In this document: piece after piece, positions 37,317 to 45,780 of the stretch
Numbering within the stretch: position 1 is the stretch's first letter
How the letters are laid out: each line of letters starts with the position of its first letter
DNA from: an uncultured Pelagibacteraceae bacterium
GTDB taxonomy: Bacteria; Pseudomonadota; Alphaproteobacteria; Pelagibacterales; Pelagibacteraceae
Direction of reading: 5' to 3'
Assembly (NCBI GenBank): GCA_902603555.1
Contig: CACKVD010000002.1
Coordinates: forward strand, 1 to 64,000
Length of the DNA stretch: 64,000 bases
Made by a program: the position numbers and the translations under genes
Notes under the pieces: model-generated
What the model was told of the DNA's origin: nothing
What the model saw: only the letters and a program-made list of their open reading frames with translations
The model's database searches: none

Positions 37317-38120
37317 TTAATCTATAACGGACATTGGATCGAGTCTAGTTTGAAACCAATTTACTCTAAAATCTAAATGAGGTCCTGTAGATCTTCCCGT
37401 AGAACCAACTGTCCCAATAATATCTCCTTGATTGATTTTGTCACCAACTGAGACTAAGACAGTTTCTAGGTGTGAATATATTGTTGAAATGCCATGTCCA
37501 TGATCCATAATTATTGTCCCACCAGTGTAATAAAGATCGTCCTCTGCCATAGTTACAGTTCCTGAACCTGAAGATTTAATCATCGTACCTTTTTTTGCAG
37601 CAATATCTATTCCATAATGAGGCCATCTAGGTTTTCCATTTAAAATTCTTTGGCTTCCATATACTCCACTTATAATTCCCTCAACAGGCATTATAAATTT
37701 ATCTTTAAAAAAAGATAAATCAGAATTGATTGCTCTCGCTTCTCCAATTTTATTATTTTCTTCTTTAATCCTTTTATATACAGATTCTGGTGGTGTAACC
37801 TTACTTTCCTCTAAGCCATCTATTCTTTGTATATTGTATTTTCTTTTTAAAACTTTCTTAATTATTTTTTCTTTTTTTCCGTTTTTTATTTCAATTATTG
37901 TTAAGTCAAATTTTCTATCTCTATCAATTCCAAAGACAAAATATCCATCCTTTGATACTTTAACTTCTTTTTTACCAATTATAATTTGAGCCGCTGGATC
38001 AGTTAATCCAACAATAAAATGACCTTGTAAAAATTTACCTTTAAATTCTACTGCATTAATTTGTGTTGGAACAAAAATAATTAAAATTAAAAATAATTTA
38101 TTTATTATTTTGCAGTCCAT
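37317..38120 (-). CDS. Secreted M23 (LytM-type) peptidase
   Basis: A 267-residue exported protein. The signal peptide spans about residues 1-23 (hydrophobic LFLILIIFVP, cleavage near INA-VE). The C-terminal M23 domain (about 145-262) has the HxxxD motif in WPHYGIDIA, VTMAEDDLYYTGG, MDHGHGISTIYSH and GPHLDFRVNW. The last motif reads HLD where the classical enzymes have HLH, so the second metal ligand may be aspartate. It likely cuts peptidoglycan peptides or regulates amidases in the periplasm. It overlaps the upstream SDR gene by 16 bases. Confidence 0.85.
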   Translation of the reverse strand: MDCKIINKLFLILIIFVPTQINAVEFKGKFLQGHFIVGLTDPAAQIIIGKKEVKVSKDGYFVFGIDRDRKFDLTIIEIKNGKKEKIIKKVLKRKYNIQRIDGLEESKVTPPESVYKRIKEENNKIGEARAINSDLSFFKDKFIMPVEGIISGVYGSQRILNGKPRWPHYGIDIAAKKGTMIKSSGSGTVTMAEDDLYYTGGTIIMDHGHGISTIYSHLETVLVSVGDKINQGDIIGTVGSTGRSTGPHLDFRVNWFQTRLDPMSVID

Positions 38121-38872
38121 CCACCATCAACCAGTAATGAGGTTCCTGTAATCATAGATGCAGCATCTGATGATAAAAAAACAGCTGCTGTAGCAACATC
38201 TGACAGTTCTGCAAATCTTCCAAGTGGAATATTTCCTAAAACTTCTTTTTTAAATTTTTTACTTTTTAAAAATTTACTAGTCATTGGAGTTACTACAAAT
38301 GTTGGGCATACTGTATTTACTCTTATATTATATTTTGCAAGATCAATAGACATGCCCTTTGTAAGTCCCTCTAACCCAAATTTTGTCATATTGTATACAC
38401 TCCTTATTGGTCCACCAACGTGTCCCATTTGGGATGACATATTAACAATAGAACCACCAATTTTTTTTCTATTTTTAAGCTTTATCATTTTTAAGGCACA
38501 TAGCTGCGCTAGATTAAAAGTTGCCATAGTATTAATTTTTACAAGATATTCCATATCTTTGGTTTTAACTTTTGTGAAATGCTCTGGGATGTTATTTCCA
38601 GCATTATTGATTAAGATGTCTATTTTAGATTGTTTATTTATAATTTCTTTAATTTTAATATAATTTGTGATGTCGCAAACGTAGGATTTACTTTTTGATT
38701 TAAATTTTTTTATCTTGCTAGAAACCTCATCCAAATCTTTTTTAGTTCTACTAATTATGATTAGATTTGCTCCAGCCTCTGCCAAAGCTATTGCACACGC
38801 TCTTCCAAGACCTTTTCCAGCACCTGTAATTACAGCAGTTTTATTTTTAAGATTATATTTTTTTAAGAACAT
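38105..38872 (-). CDS. Short-chain dehydrogenase/reductase
   Basis: A 255-residue classical SDR. The cofactor site is TGAGKGLGRACA near residue 17, NNAG is at about 90, the catalytic serine is in IVNMSSQMGHVGG and the Tyr-x3-Lys in VYNMTKFGLEG. The C-terminus SDAASMITGTSLLVDGGWTAK is typical of the FabG/gluconate dehydrogenase-like group. Substrate unknown, but the neighbourhood (GMC dehydrogenase, FAH hydrolase) suggests catabolism of an alcohol or sugar acid. Its start overlaps the terC stop (TAATG). Confidence 0.85.
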   Translation of the reverse strand: MFLKKYNLKNKTAVITGAGKGLGRACAIALAEAGANLIIISRTKKDLDEVSSKIKKFKSKSKSYVCDITNYIKIKEIINKQSKIDILINNAGNNIPEHFTKVKTKDMEYLVKINTMATFNLAQLCALKMIKLKNRKKIGGSIVNMSSQMGHVGGPIRSVYNMTKFGLEGLTKGMSIDLAKYNIRVNTVCPTFVVTPMTSKFLKSKKFKKEVLGNIPLGRFAELSDVATAAVFLSSDAASMITGTSLLVDGGWTAK

Positions 38873-39465
38873 TATAAAAATAATATTTTAATATCTGTAT
38901 AAATCAACTCAATAGCAACAAGAAGTATTGCTAATAAACCAGCCCAAGCAATCCATTTATATTTTTTAATCCAATTAGATATTAATGTTGCTGCTGTAGC
39001 CATTAAAATTATTGACAAAATAAGACCAAAAACTAACAAACCATAATGGTCTCCTGCTGCACCAGCAACACCTAAAACATTATCTAAACTCATTGTAAAA
39101 TCTGCCAATAAAATTGTCCAAATAGCTTTTAAAAAACTTGAATTATCAACTTTAATGTTGTCTTCGTGATCAGCACCTTTAATGACATCTGTATAAAGTT
39201 TATAGACTATATAAAGAAGAAGTAATCCACCTACTAATCTTAAACCTGTAATTTGTAATAAGTATGCTGTTAATAAAGTTAAAATTATTCTTAATATTAC
39301 TGCTCCACCAATACCCCAAAAAATAATTTTTTTTCTTTGTTCTAAAGGAAACTTAGATGCAACCATTCCAATAATAATTGCATTATCACCAGCTAAAACA
39401 AGATCGATTAAAATTATTTGACTTAATATAGTTAATTTTTCAGGGGTGAATAATTCAGCAAACAT
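38872..39465 (-). CDS. TerC-family integral membrane protein
   Basis: A 197-residue protein with about six to seven membrane helices. The TerC-type conserved acidic motifs lie within helices: LIDLVLAGDNAIIIG near residue 22 and LLADFTMSLDNVLGVAGAAG near 118. The family contains metal-ion (manganese or calcium) exporters and proteins linked to metal loading of exported enzymes. It overlaps both neighbours by one base inside a catabolic-looking transcript, between a GMC dehydrogenase and an SDR. The functional link to those enzymes is not evident. Confidence 0.85.
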   Translation of the reverse strand: MFAELFTPEKLTILSQIILIDLVLAGDNAIIIGMVASKFPLEQRKKIIFWGIGGAVILRIILTLLTAYLLQITGLRLVGGLLLLYIVYKLYTDVIKGADHEDNIKVDNSSFLKAIWTILLADFTMSLDNVLGVAGAAGDHYGLLVFGLILSIILMATAATLISNWIKKYKWIAWAGLLAILLVAIELIYTDIKILFL

Positions 39466-41060
39466 TAGTTTCCTAGTATCATATCAGCACCTTTTTCTGC
39501 AATCATTATCGTAGGAGCATTAGTATTACCTGATGTGATATTAGGCATTATAGATGCATCTATAATTCTTAAATTTTGTATCCCATGGACTTTCAATTCA
39601 TCATTTACAACTGAATTTTCATCATTTCCCATTTTACATGTACCTACTGGATGAAAAATAGTTTGGGTAAATTTACTCCCTTCTTGAACGAGTTCTTCAT
39701 CAGATTGAAATTGAGAACCTGGTCTAAGTTCTTCAGGATGAAATTTTTGAAATGTTTCACTTTTAAAAACAATATCTCTTACTAGTCTTAATCCATCAGC
39801 AGCAACTTTTCTATCATCTTGAGTAGATAAATAATTCATTTTAATTTTTGGTTTTTCTCTACTGTCACTACTTACAATATTAATCTCTCCACGACTTGTT
39901 GGCCTAATATTTGCTACAGTAGGTGTGAAGGCATGAAAATCATGAAGTGCAGCACCACCTAATTTATCTGTACTTATTGGTTGGACGTGAAATTGTAAGT
40001 TAGGAGTCTCTCTTGATGAGTCACTTTTAGCAAATAAACAAAGTTGACTTGCACCCATTGTCATAGGACCAGATCTATTAAATATAAACTCTAAACCAAT
40101 TAATAAATTTCCAAATAAGCTATTAATTTTTTTATTTAAAGACTTGATATTCTTAATCTTGTAAACTGGCCTAAACATTAAATGATCTTGTAAATTTTTA
40201 CCTACACCATTTAACTCCTTTACTACTTTAATGCCCAAATTTGTTAGCTTGTTTCCACATCCAATTCCAGAGGTCTGCAATATTTGTGTAGATCCAATAG
40301 AACCGGCACTCAATAGAATTTCTCTATTTGCTTGAATTGTGAATAATTGATTATCTTTCCAAAATGATACACTAACAGCTTTGGTTCCTTGGAAATTAAT
40401 TTTTTGTACATGACAATTAGTTTCAATTTTCAAATTTTTTCTTTTTTTTACTGGATTTAAATATCCAACTGCAGCACTACATCTTAAACCATTTTTTTCA
40501 GTTACTTGGAAATAACCACATCCAAAATTATCTCCTTTATTAAAATCATCTACCTTGGGAATTCCTTTTTCTTCAGCAGCATCCATAAATTTTTCTAATA
40601 AATCTAATTTTATTCTTGGATCAGAAACTGATAATGGCCCATCGCTACCATGAAATTCATTTTTACCTCTTTCTTGATTTTCTGATTTAATAAAGTACGG
40701 CAAAACATCTTTCCACCCCCAACCTTTATTTCCTAGTTGTCTCCAGATATTATAATCTTGTTCTTGTCCCCTTATATACAACAGTCCATTAATTGATGAA
40801 CTCCCACCTAAAGTTTTCCCTCTAGGATATGGAATGGATCTATTAGCCATAGTTTCATCGGGCTCAGTATTATAACACCAATCAACTTTTGGGTTATGCA
40901 TAGTTTTATAATAACCAACTGGAATATGAATCCATGGATTATTATCTTTGCCGCCTGCTTCGATTAAAAGAATTTTGTTTTGTGGATTTTCTGAAAGTCT
41001 ATTGGCTAAAACACACCCAGCTGATCCGGCACCAATAATTATAAAATCAAATTTTTCCAT
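39465..41060 (-). CDS. GMC-family dehydrogenase (choline dehydrogenase-like)
   Basis: A 531-residue glucose-methanol-choline oxidoreductase. The FAD site is IIGAGSAGCVLANRLSE at residues 7-23, GMC signature 1 is in GKTLGGSSSINGLLYIRG near 85, signature 2 in LLSAGSIGSTQILQTSGIG near 255, and the catalytic histidine in HPVGTCKMG near 467 with NTNAPTIMIAEKG at the C-terminus. It oxidises a primary alcohol with FAD. Choline is one option, but no betaine aldehyde dehydrogenase is next to it, so the substrate is open. It heads the minus-strand run and diverges from the TRAP transporter. Confidence 0.88.
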   Translation of the reverse strand: MEKFDFIIIGAGSAGCVLANRLSENPQNKILLIEAGGKDNNPWIHIPVGYYKTMHNPKVDWCYNTEPDETMANRSIPYPRGKTLGGSSSINGLLYIRGQEQDYNIWRQLGNKGWGWKDVLPYFIKSENQERGKNEFHGSDGPLSVSDPRIKLDLLEKFMDAAEEKGIPKVDDFNKGDNFGCGYFQVTEKNGLRCSAAVGYLNPVKKRKNLKIETNCHVQKINFQGTKAVSVSFWKDNQLFTIQANREILLSAGSIGSTQILQTSGIGCGNKLTNLGIKVVKELNGVGKNLQDHLMFRPVYKIKNIKSLNKKINSLFGNLLIGLEFIFNRSGPMTMGASQLCLFAKSDSSRETPNLQFHVQPISTDKLGGAALHDFHAFTPTVANIRPTSRGEINIVSSDSREKPKIKMNYLSTQDDRKVAADGLRLVRDIVFKSETFQKFHPEELRPGSQFQSDEELVQEGSKFTQTIFHPVGTCKMGNDENSVVNDELKVHGIQNLRIIDASIMPNITSGNTNAPTIMIAEKGADMILGN

Positions 41061-41158
41061 TTCTAGTTGAATAGTAGTTTTTATTTTTTATTATTTATAC
41101 GCAATATTAATCAATTGTCACTTGTGTCAGCTATATTTTTCTGATTGTATGCGTCCTT

Positions 41159-41174
41159 TATAATTAACAAGAGG
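41159..41174 (+). promoter_or_regulatory. Candidate -10 element and ribosome site for dctP
   Basis: TATAAT at 41159-41164 is followed by AGAGG at 41170-41174, eight bases before the dctP ATG. No strong -35 is seen at the right spacing. Upstream, TGTCA is repeated directly at 41117-41121 and 41126-41130, which could be an activator site. The gap 41061-41182 contains no gene. Confidence 0.4.
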
Positions 41175-41182
41175 AAAAAATA

Positions 41183-42277
41183 ATGAAAAAAATCATTTCA
41201 ATGTTATTTGCGACTATTTTAGTCCTTGGATTTACATCAAGTGCTAATGCAGCAAAAACACTTAAATGTCAGACTGTTCTAAACACTAAAGCTGATGAAG
41301 TGAAAATGTTAAAGGACTTTACTGACACAGTAACTGAGTTAACGAGTGGATCGTTAAAGTTTGAAATACTACCTGCAGGAGCTGTTGTTGGAGTTAAAGA
41401 GACTCTAGACGCAGTAGACAAGGGATTGATCGATTGTGGTTTCGCATGGACACACTATTGGTCAGGTGATCACCCTGCTGCTATGTTATTTGGTTCGCCA
41501 GTAGCTGGTGGTGGTGTTGGTATTGACAACTTGGCTTTCTTATCTTGGTTCCAATATGGTGGTGGTAAAGAATTATACGACCAACTTTGGAAAGAAATGG
41601 GAAGAGACATTAAAGGATTTATGCTTCAACCAGTTGGACCAGAAGCTTTAGGTTGGTTTCCAAAACCAATTAAAGATATGGCTGACTTTAGAAAATATAA
41701 GTTCAGAACTCCTCCAGGAATTCCAGGACAAACTTATAAAGACATCGGTATAGCATCTGTTGCTATGGGTGGTGGAGATATTCTACCAGCTTTAGAAGCA
41801 GGAACTATCGATGCTGCTGAGTGGTGTTGTCCGAAGCCAGATATGGTTTTTGGTTTCCAAAAAGTGTTAAAGCATTATTACCTACAAGGATTACACCAAG
41901 TAGTGGTAAATGCTGACTTTTATATTACTGGAAAAACTTATAAAGCAATGAGTGCTCATGAGAAGAAGTCTCTTGAAGTTGCTGCTAATGCTTCATTAGC
42001 AAAATCTTTAAGCTACAGAATCTATGAAAACGGAAAAGCTTTACAACAGTTAACTACTAAGCATGGAGTAAAATTAGAAGACACTCCATCTGACTACTTC
42101 GTAGAATATATGGCTGCAGCAAAAGCAACTTTAAACAAAAATGCTGAGAAAAATGCATTTTTCAAAAAAGTATATGACTCTATGAAAGAGTTTGCTGATG
42201 TTGCCGTTCCTTTCTGGAGTGGTGCTCAAATGTCTAATGCGAAGCTAGGAATGGCTCACGCAGCAACATTAAAGTAA
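41183..42277 (+). CDS. dctP: TRAP transporter substrate-binding protein (DctP/TakP family)
   Basis: A 364-residue periplasmic solute-binding protein. The signal peptide is about residues 1-23 (SMLFATILVLGF, cleavage after ANA). Family features are the ligand-arginine segment KFRTPPGIPG near residue 173, GGDILPALEAGTIDAAEWCCP near 205 and VVVNADFYIT. The pattern matches binding proteins for carboxylates such as 2-oxo acids. Sodium-driven uptake needs DctQ and DctM, encoded next. A terminator hairpin after this gene should make it far more abundant than the membrane subunits. It has a good ribosome site. Confidence 0.92.
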   Translation: MKKIISMLFATILVLGFTSSANAAKTLKCQTVLNTKADEVKMLKDFTDTVTELTSGSLKFEILPAGAVVGVKETLDAVDKGLIDCGFAWTHYWSGDHPAAMLFGSPVAGGGVGIDNLAFLSWFQYGGGKELYDQLWKEMGRDIKGFMLQPVGPEALGWFPKPIKDMADFRKYKFRTPPGIPGQTYKDIGIASVAMGGGDILPALEAGTIDAAEWCCPKPDMVFGFQKVLKHYYLQGLHQVVVNADFYITGKTYKAMSAHEKKSLEVAANASLAKSLSYRIYENGKALQQLTTKHGVKLEDTPSDYFVEYMAAAKATLNKNAEKNAFFKKVYDSMKEFADVAVPFWSGAQMSNAKLGMAHAATLK

Positions 42278-42298
42278 TCAGTAATTAATCTAAATTTG

Positions 42299-42335
42299 TT
42301 AGAGCGGACTTTTATAGTCCGCTCTAATTTTTTTT
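42299..42335 (+). terminator. Intrinsic terminator between dctP and dctQ
   Basis: An eleven-base-pair stem (TTAGAGCGGAC with GTCCGCTCTAA) encloses a seven-base loop and is followed by eight T residues. This is the clearest terminator in the window. It lies only 13 bases before the dctQ start, so it probably acts as a partial terminator within the operon. Confidence 0.88.
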
Positions 42336-42347
42336 AATCAGAATTTT

Positions 42348-42962
42348 ATGGCAGAAGAACCATCAAAGTTAGATATATCAGATGAAATGATCGCTGAAAG
42401 GCGAGGTGGTTCAGGTAGAATGCCAGATGACATGCCATTATGGATGGCAAAATCAATTGTTAATATAGACAAATTTAGCAAATGGGTTGGTAATGTAGTT
42501 TGCTGGATATTAATGCCTTTAATATTTGCAATGACCTACGAAGTGTTAGCAAGAAAATTGTTTCATTCACCAACTATATGGGCCTACGACATAAGTCGAT
42601 TTTTATATGGAGCATTATTTATGTTAGGAGCAGGCTATGCTCTTTCGAGAGGTGTTCACATAAGAGCAGACTTTTTATACAGAAATTTTAAAACTAAAAA
42701 TCAAGGGCTTATAGATTTTTGGCTTTATTTAATATTTTATTTTCCCGGTTTAATAGTTTTTCTTTATATGACTATTGGCTATGTGGGCGAGTCTATACAA
42801 AGAGGTGAGAGGGGCATGGATACAACATGGATGCCCTATATGTGGCCTATAAAAACCTGTTTATTAATTGGAATTATTTTCTTACTTATTCAGGGAATTT
42901 CAGAATTACTTAAAAGTTATTGGGCTGCAAAAAAAGGTCAGTGGCCAGGAGAGTCTAAATGA
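42348..42962 (+). CDS. dctQ: TRAP transporter small membrane subunit
   Basis: A 204-residue protein with four hydrophobic helices and a cytoplasmic N-terminal extension of about 45 residues. MTYEVLARKLFHSPTIWAYDISRFLYGALFMLGAGYAL is the typical DctQ region, followed by HIRADFLYRNF. It pairs with DctM to form the transporter's membrane part. It ends in an ATGA overlap with dctM. Initiation probably depends on readthrough of the terminator before it. Confidence 0.92.
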   Translation: MAEEPSKLDISDEMIAERRGGSGRMPDDMPLWMAKSIVNIDKFSKWVGNVVCWILMPLIFAMTYEVLARKLFHSPTIWAYDISRFLYGALFMLGAGYALSRGVHIRADFLYRNFKTKNQGLIDFWLYLIFYFPGLIVFLYMTIGYVGESIQRGERGMDTTWMPYMWPIKTCLLIGIIFLLIQGISELLKSYWAAKKGQWPGESK

Positions 42963-44293
42963 TTGCAGAATTTATGGATCCAGCAATTTTAGGATTTATC
43001 CTCGTTGGAGTAATGCTTTTTGCAATATTTGTTGGTTTTCCAATTTCGTTTACTTTAATTTTTTTAGGTTTTGTATTTGGCTACTTGGGATTCGGAAAAT
43101 TAGTTTTCTATTTAATGACCCTCCAATTTTCTATGGTAATGACCGAACAGACTTTAGCCGCTGTTCCACTTTTTGTCTTTATGGGAATAATGATGGAACA
43201 GGCTGGATTAATGGAAAGATTATTTTCTGCCTTTCAATTAATGTTAGCTAAAGTAAAAGGCTCTTTATATTATGCAGTTTTATTTGTTTCAGTAATATTT
43301 GCAGCCGCTACAGGAATTGTTGGTGCCTCAGTTACAATTTTAGGAATTATGGCAGCAAAATCCATGAATAGATCAGGATACGACGTCAGACTTGCAGCAG
43401 GGACAATCACTGCCGGTGGAACTTTAGGTATTTTAATACCTCCAAGCATCATGCTTGTTGTCATGGGCCCAATCATGGAAATACCTGTGATTGATTTATT
43501 TGCGGCAGCTATTTTTCCTGGAATTTTACTTGCAACTTTATATGCGGCATACACCACTATCAGATGTATGATTAATCCAAAGCTTGGACCCGTTTTACCT
43601 GAAGACATGAGAGCTGCTAGCATGAAAGAAGTGTGGGTTGAGTTCTTTCTTGGGTTAGTTCCACCAGCAGCATTAGTATTTGCTGCTTTAGGAAGTATTT
43701 TGTTTGGATTCGCCACTCCAACAGAAGCTGCAGGCTGTGGTGCTATGGGAGCATTATTACTATCTTTAGCTTATAAAAAATTAACATTACCAAAATTACA
43801 AGAAGCTCTTGTAAAAACTTTAGAGATCACCGCTTTAATAATGGTTTTAGTTGCAGCTTCTAATTTTTTTGGAGCAGTTTTTGCAAGATTAGGAACACCA
43901 ACTTTATTAACTGAATTTTTATTGGGATTAGAAATGAACAAATATTTAATTCTGGCAATGATAATGGTTATGATTTTTTTATTAGGTTGGCCTTTGGAAT
44001 GGGTTCCTATCGTGATGATAATAATTCCAATTATATTACCTTTAGTTGAAGCATTAGGATTTAATTTAACATGGTTCGCAATTTTAGTTGCCGTAAATCT
44101 ACAAACCGCCTGGCTATCTCCTCCAGTTGCACTTTCAGCATATTTTTTAAAAGGAGTGGTACCGGAATGGGATCTTAAAGACATTTATTATGGAATGATG
44201 CAATTTATGGTTCTGCAAGTAATAGGTTTAATTCTAATTATTGTATTTCCTCAAATTGCTCTTTGGTTGCCAACTCTCTTATATGGACAGTAG
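42959..44293 (+). CDS. dctM: TRAP transporter large permease subunit
   Basis: A 444-residue protein with about twelve helices. Conserved DctM features are FVFMGIMMEQAG, TGIVGASVTILGIMAAKSM, AGTITAGGTLGILIPPSIMLVVMGP near residue 150, FATPTEAAGCGAMGAL and TAWLSPPVALSAYFLKG. It carries the sodium and solute path and belongs to the ion transporter superfamily. The gene overlaps dctQ by four bases and is followed 25 bases later by an NCS1-type permease gene. Long antisense open frames inside it are composition artefacts. Confidence 0.95.
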   Translation: MIAEFMDPAILGFILVGVMLFAIFVGFPISFTLIFLGFVFGYLGFGKLVFYLMTLQFSMVMTEQTLAAVPLFVFMGIMMEQAGLMERLFSAFQLMLAKVKGSLYYAVLFVSVIFAAATGIVGASVTILGIMAAKSMNRSGYDVRLAAGTITAGGTLGILIPPSIMLVVMGPIMEIPVIDLFAAAIFPGILLATLYAAYTTIRCMINPKLGPVLPEDMRAASMKEVWVEFFLGLVPPAALVFAALGSILFGFATPTEAAGCGAMGALLLSLAYKKLTLPKLQEALVKTLEITALIMVLVAASNFFGAVFARLGTPTLLTEFLLGLEMNKYLILAMIMVMIFLLGWPLEWVPIVMIIIPIILPLVEALGFNLTWFAILVAVNLQTAWLSPPVALSAYFLKGVVPEWDLKDIYYGMMQFMVLQVIGLILIIVFPQIALWLPTLLYGQ

Positions 44294-44318
44294 AATATTT
44301 TAGTTTTATATTGTTTAA

Positions 44319-45776
44319 GTGAGTCAACAAAAGTCAAAAAAAACTCTAATTAATTGGGATTTGGTCTCTGTAAATCCCAACGATAAAAATTGGGACTGGA
44401 AAGATTTATTTTGTTTTTGGGGCATAAATATTCAAAGCATTATAGGATTTTCACTTATTGCGTCTCTATATTTTATATATGATTTAAATTCATTTGTTGT
44501 TTTTTTTGGAACGTTATTGGGTTCACTACTAGTATATTTTTTTTCAAATTTAATTGGTAAACCATCACAAAATTATGGTTTACCCTTTGTAGTTTTGTTG
44601 AGATCGTCTTTAGGTTTCAATGGATCAAAATTATTTGGTTTATTCAGATGTTTAGTAGGAATTTTTATGTTTGGTATTCAAACATACTTTCTATCAAAAG
44701 CAGTTGTCTATTTAATAAGAATAGGAATTTTTTCATATAATTCTGAATTCCTTGATCAAGATATTTTTTTAACTTTTTTTTTAGGTTTAAACATTATTGA
44801 TTGGTTTTCAATTACACTTGTAATTTTTGTTCAAGGTTTTTTATTTAGTGCTGGAATGATTTTAAATAAAAAATTAATAAAGTTTTCTGCCATTGCAGTT
44901 TATTTAGGAATGACTGTTTTCTTTTTTTCAATTTTATTAAGTGACGTAAAATTTACATCAAATGCATTTATAAAATCTTTTGATTATAGTAATTTTGTTG
45001 ATAAGAATAATATTGCACCTTTAATTACTGTAACAGGTACAATTTTTGCATACTTTTCAATTATAATTTTAAGTTTTGGTGATTTTTCTCGTTACGTTAA
45101 AAATGAGAATGAACTTAAAAAAGGAAATTTAAGTTTAATATTAAACTTGTTTATTTTCTCATTTTTTACATTATTTATTGTTACTGGAGCAGATGCTTTT
45201 TTAAAACAAGATCCTGAAAATTTGAATAGAATACTCACAAATCCTTCAGATATAATTGGAAAATTAGATAATTTACTAATTACAAATTTAGTTTTGATTT
45301 TTATAATTATTGCCTCAGCATCAACAAATTTGATTGCAAACTTTATACCATCACAATATTCATTAATTAACCTTTCTCCTTCATCACTTACTTTGAAAAG
45401 TTCTAGTTTTATAATTGTACTGATGGGTTTTTTAGTAGGAATTTTTTGGTTAACCTACTTAAGTCAAATTGGAATTTTATCTTTTATAGATACTTTTAGT
45501 GCATTATTTGGTCCAATATTTGGAATTATGATTTCAGATTTTTATTTAATAAGAAACAAGAATTTAATAAATAAAGATATTTATTCGTTAGAAAGTAATG
45601 GAGAATATTTTTATTCTGGAGGGTGGCATATTAAAGGAGTTTATTCTTTAATTTTAGGTTTTATTTTTTCAGCATCAACTATTTGGAATTCAAATTTAAT
45701 GTTTCTACATTCATATTCATGGATAATAGGTGCATTTGTTGCTGGATTTACATATTATTTATTAGCAAAAAAATAA
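44319..45776 (+). CDS. NCS1-family nucleobase/hydantoin permease-like transporter
   Basis: A 485-residue protein with about twelve helices. The N-terminal NWDLVSVNPNDKNWDWKDLFCFW, then GKPSQNYGLPFVVLLRSSLGFNGSKLFG, match the NCS1 (cytosine, allantoin, hydantoin permease) family, as does GTIFAYFSIIILSFGDFSRYVK in the middle. It would be a cation-coupled importer for a nucleobase or related ring compound, but exact substrate is unclear. The start is a GTG at 44319. It follows dctM and precedes an SDR by four bases, so transporter and dehydrogenase may be one unit. Confidence 0.8.
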   Translation: MSQQKSKKTLINWDLVSVNPNDKNWDWKDLFCFWGINIQSIIGFSLIASLYFIYDLNSFVVFFGTLLGSLLVYFFSNLIGKPSQNYGLPFVVLLRSSLGFNGSKLFGLFRCLVGIFMFGIQTYFLSKAVVYLIRIGIFSYNSEFLDQDIFLTFFLGLNIIDWFSITLVIFVQGFLFSAGMILNKKLIKFSAIAVYLGMTVFFFSILLSDVKFTSNAFIKSFDYSNFVDKNNIAPLITVTGTIFAYFSIIILSFGDFSRYVKNENELKKGNLSLILNLFIFSFFTLFIVTGADAFLKQDPENLNRILTNPSDIIGKLDNLLITNLVLIFIIIASASTNLIANFIPSQYSLINLSPSSLTLKSSSFIIVLMGFLVGIFWLTYLSQIGILSFIDTFSALFGPIFGIMISDFYLIRNKNLINKDIYSLESNGEYFYSGGWHIKGVYSLILGFIFSASTIWNSNLMFLHSYSWIIGAFVAGFTYYLLAKK

Positions 45777-45780
45777 AAAA

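Noticed and set aside
38352..38663. 103-codon antisense frame inside the SDR gene
   Set aside because: The SDR on the other strand has all catalytic motifs; the shadow frame has none.
41061..41182. Riboswitch in front of the TRAP operon
   Set aside because: The predicted leader after the -10 element is only about a dozen bases, too short for an aptamer, and I saw no glycine or SAM riboswitch motif.
43270..44184. Two long antisense open frames (148 and 137 codons) inside dctM
   Set aside because: They lie fully within a strongly supported permease gene, have alanine/lysine-rich sequence with no recognisable family, and arise from codon bias on the other strand.
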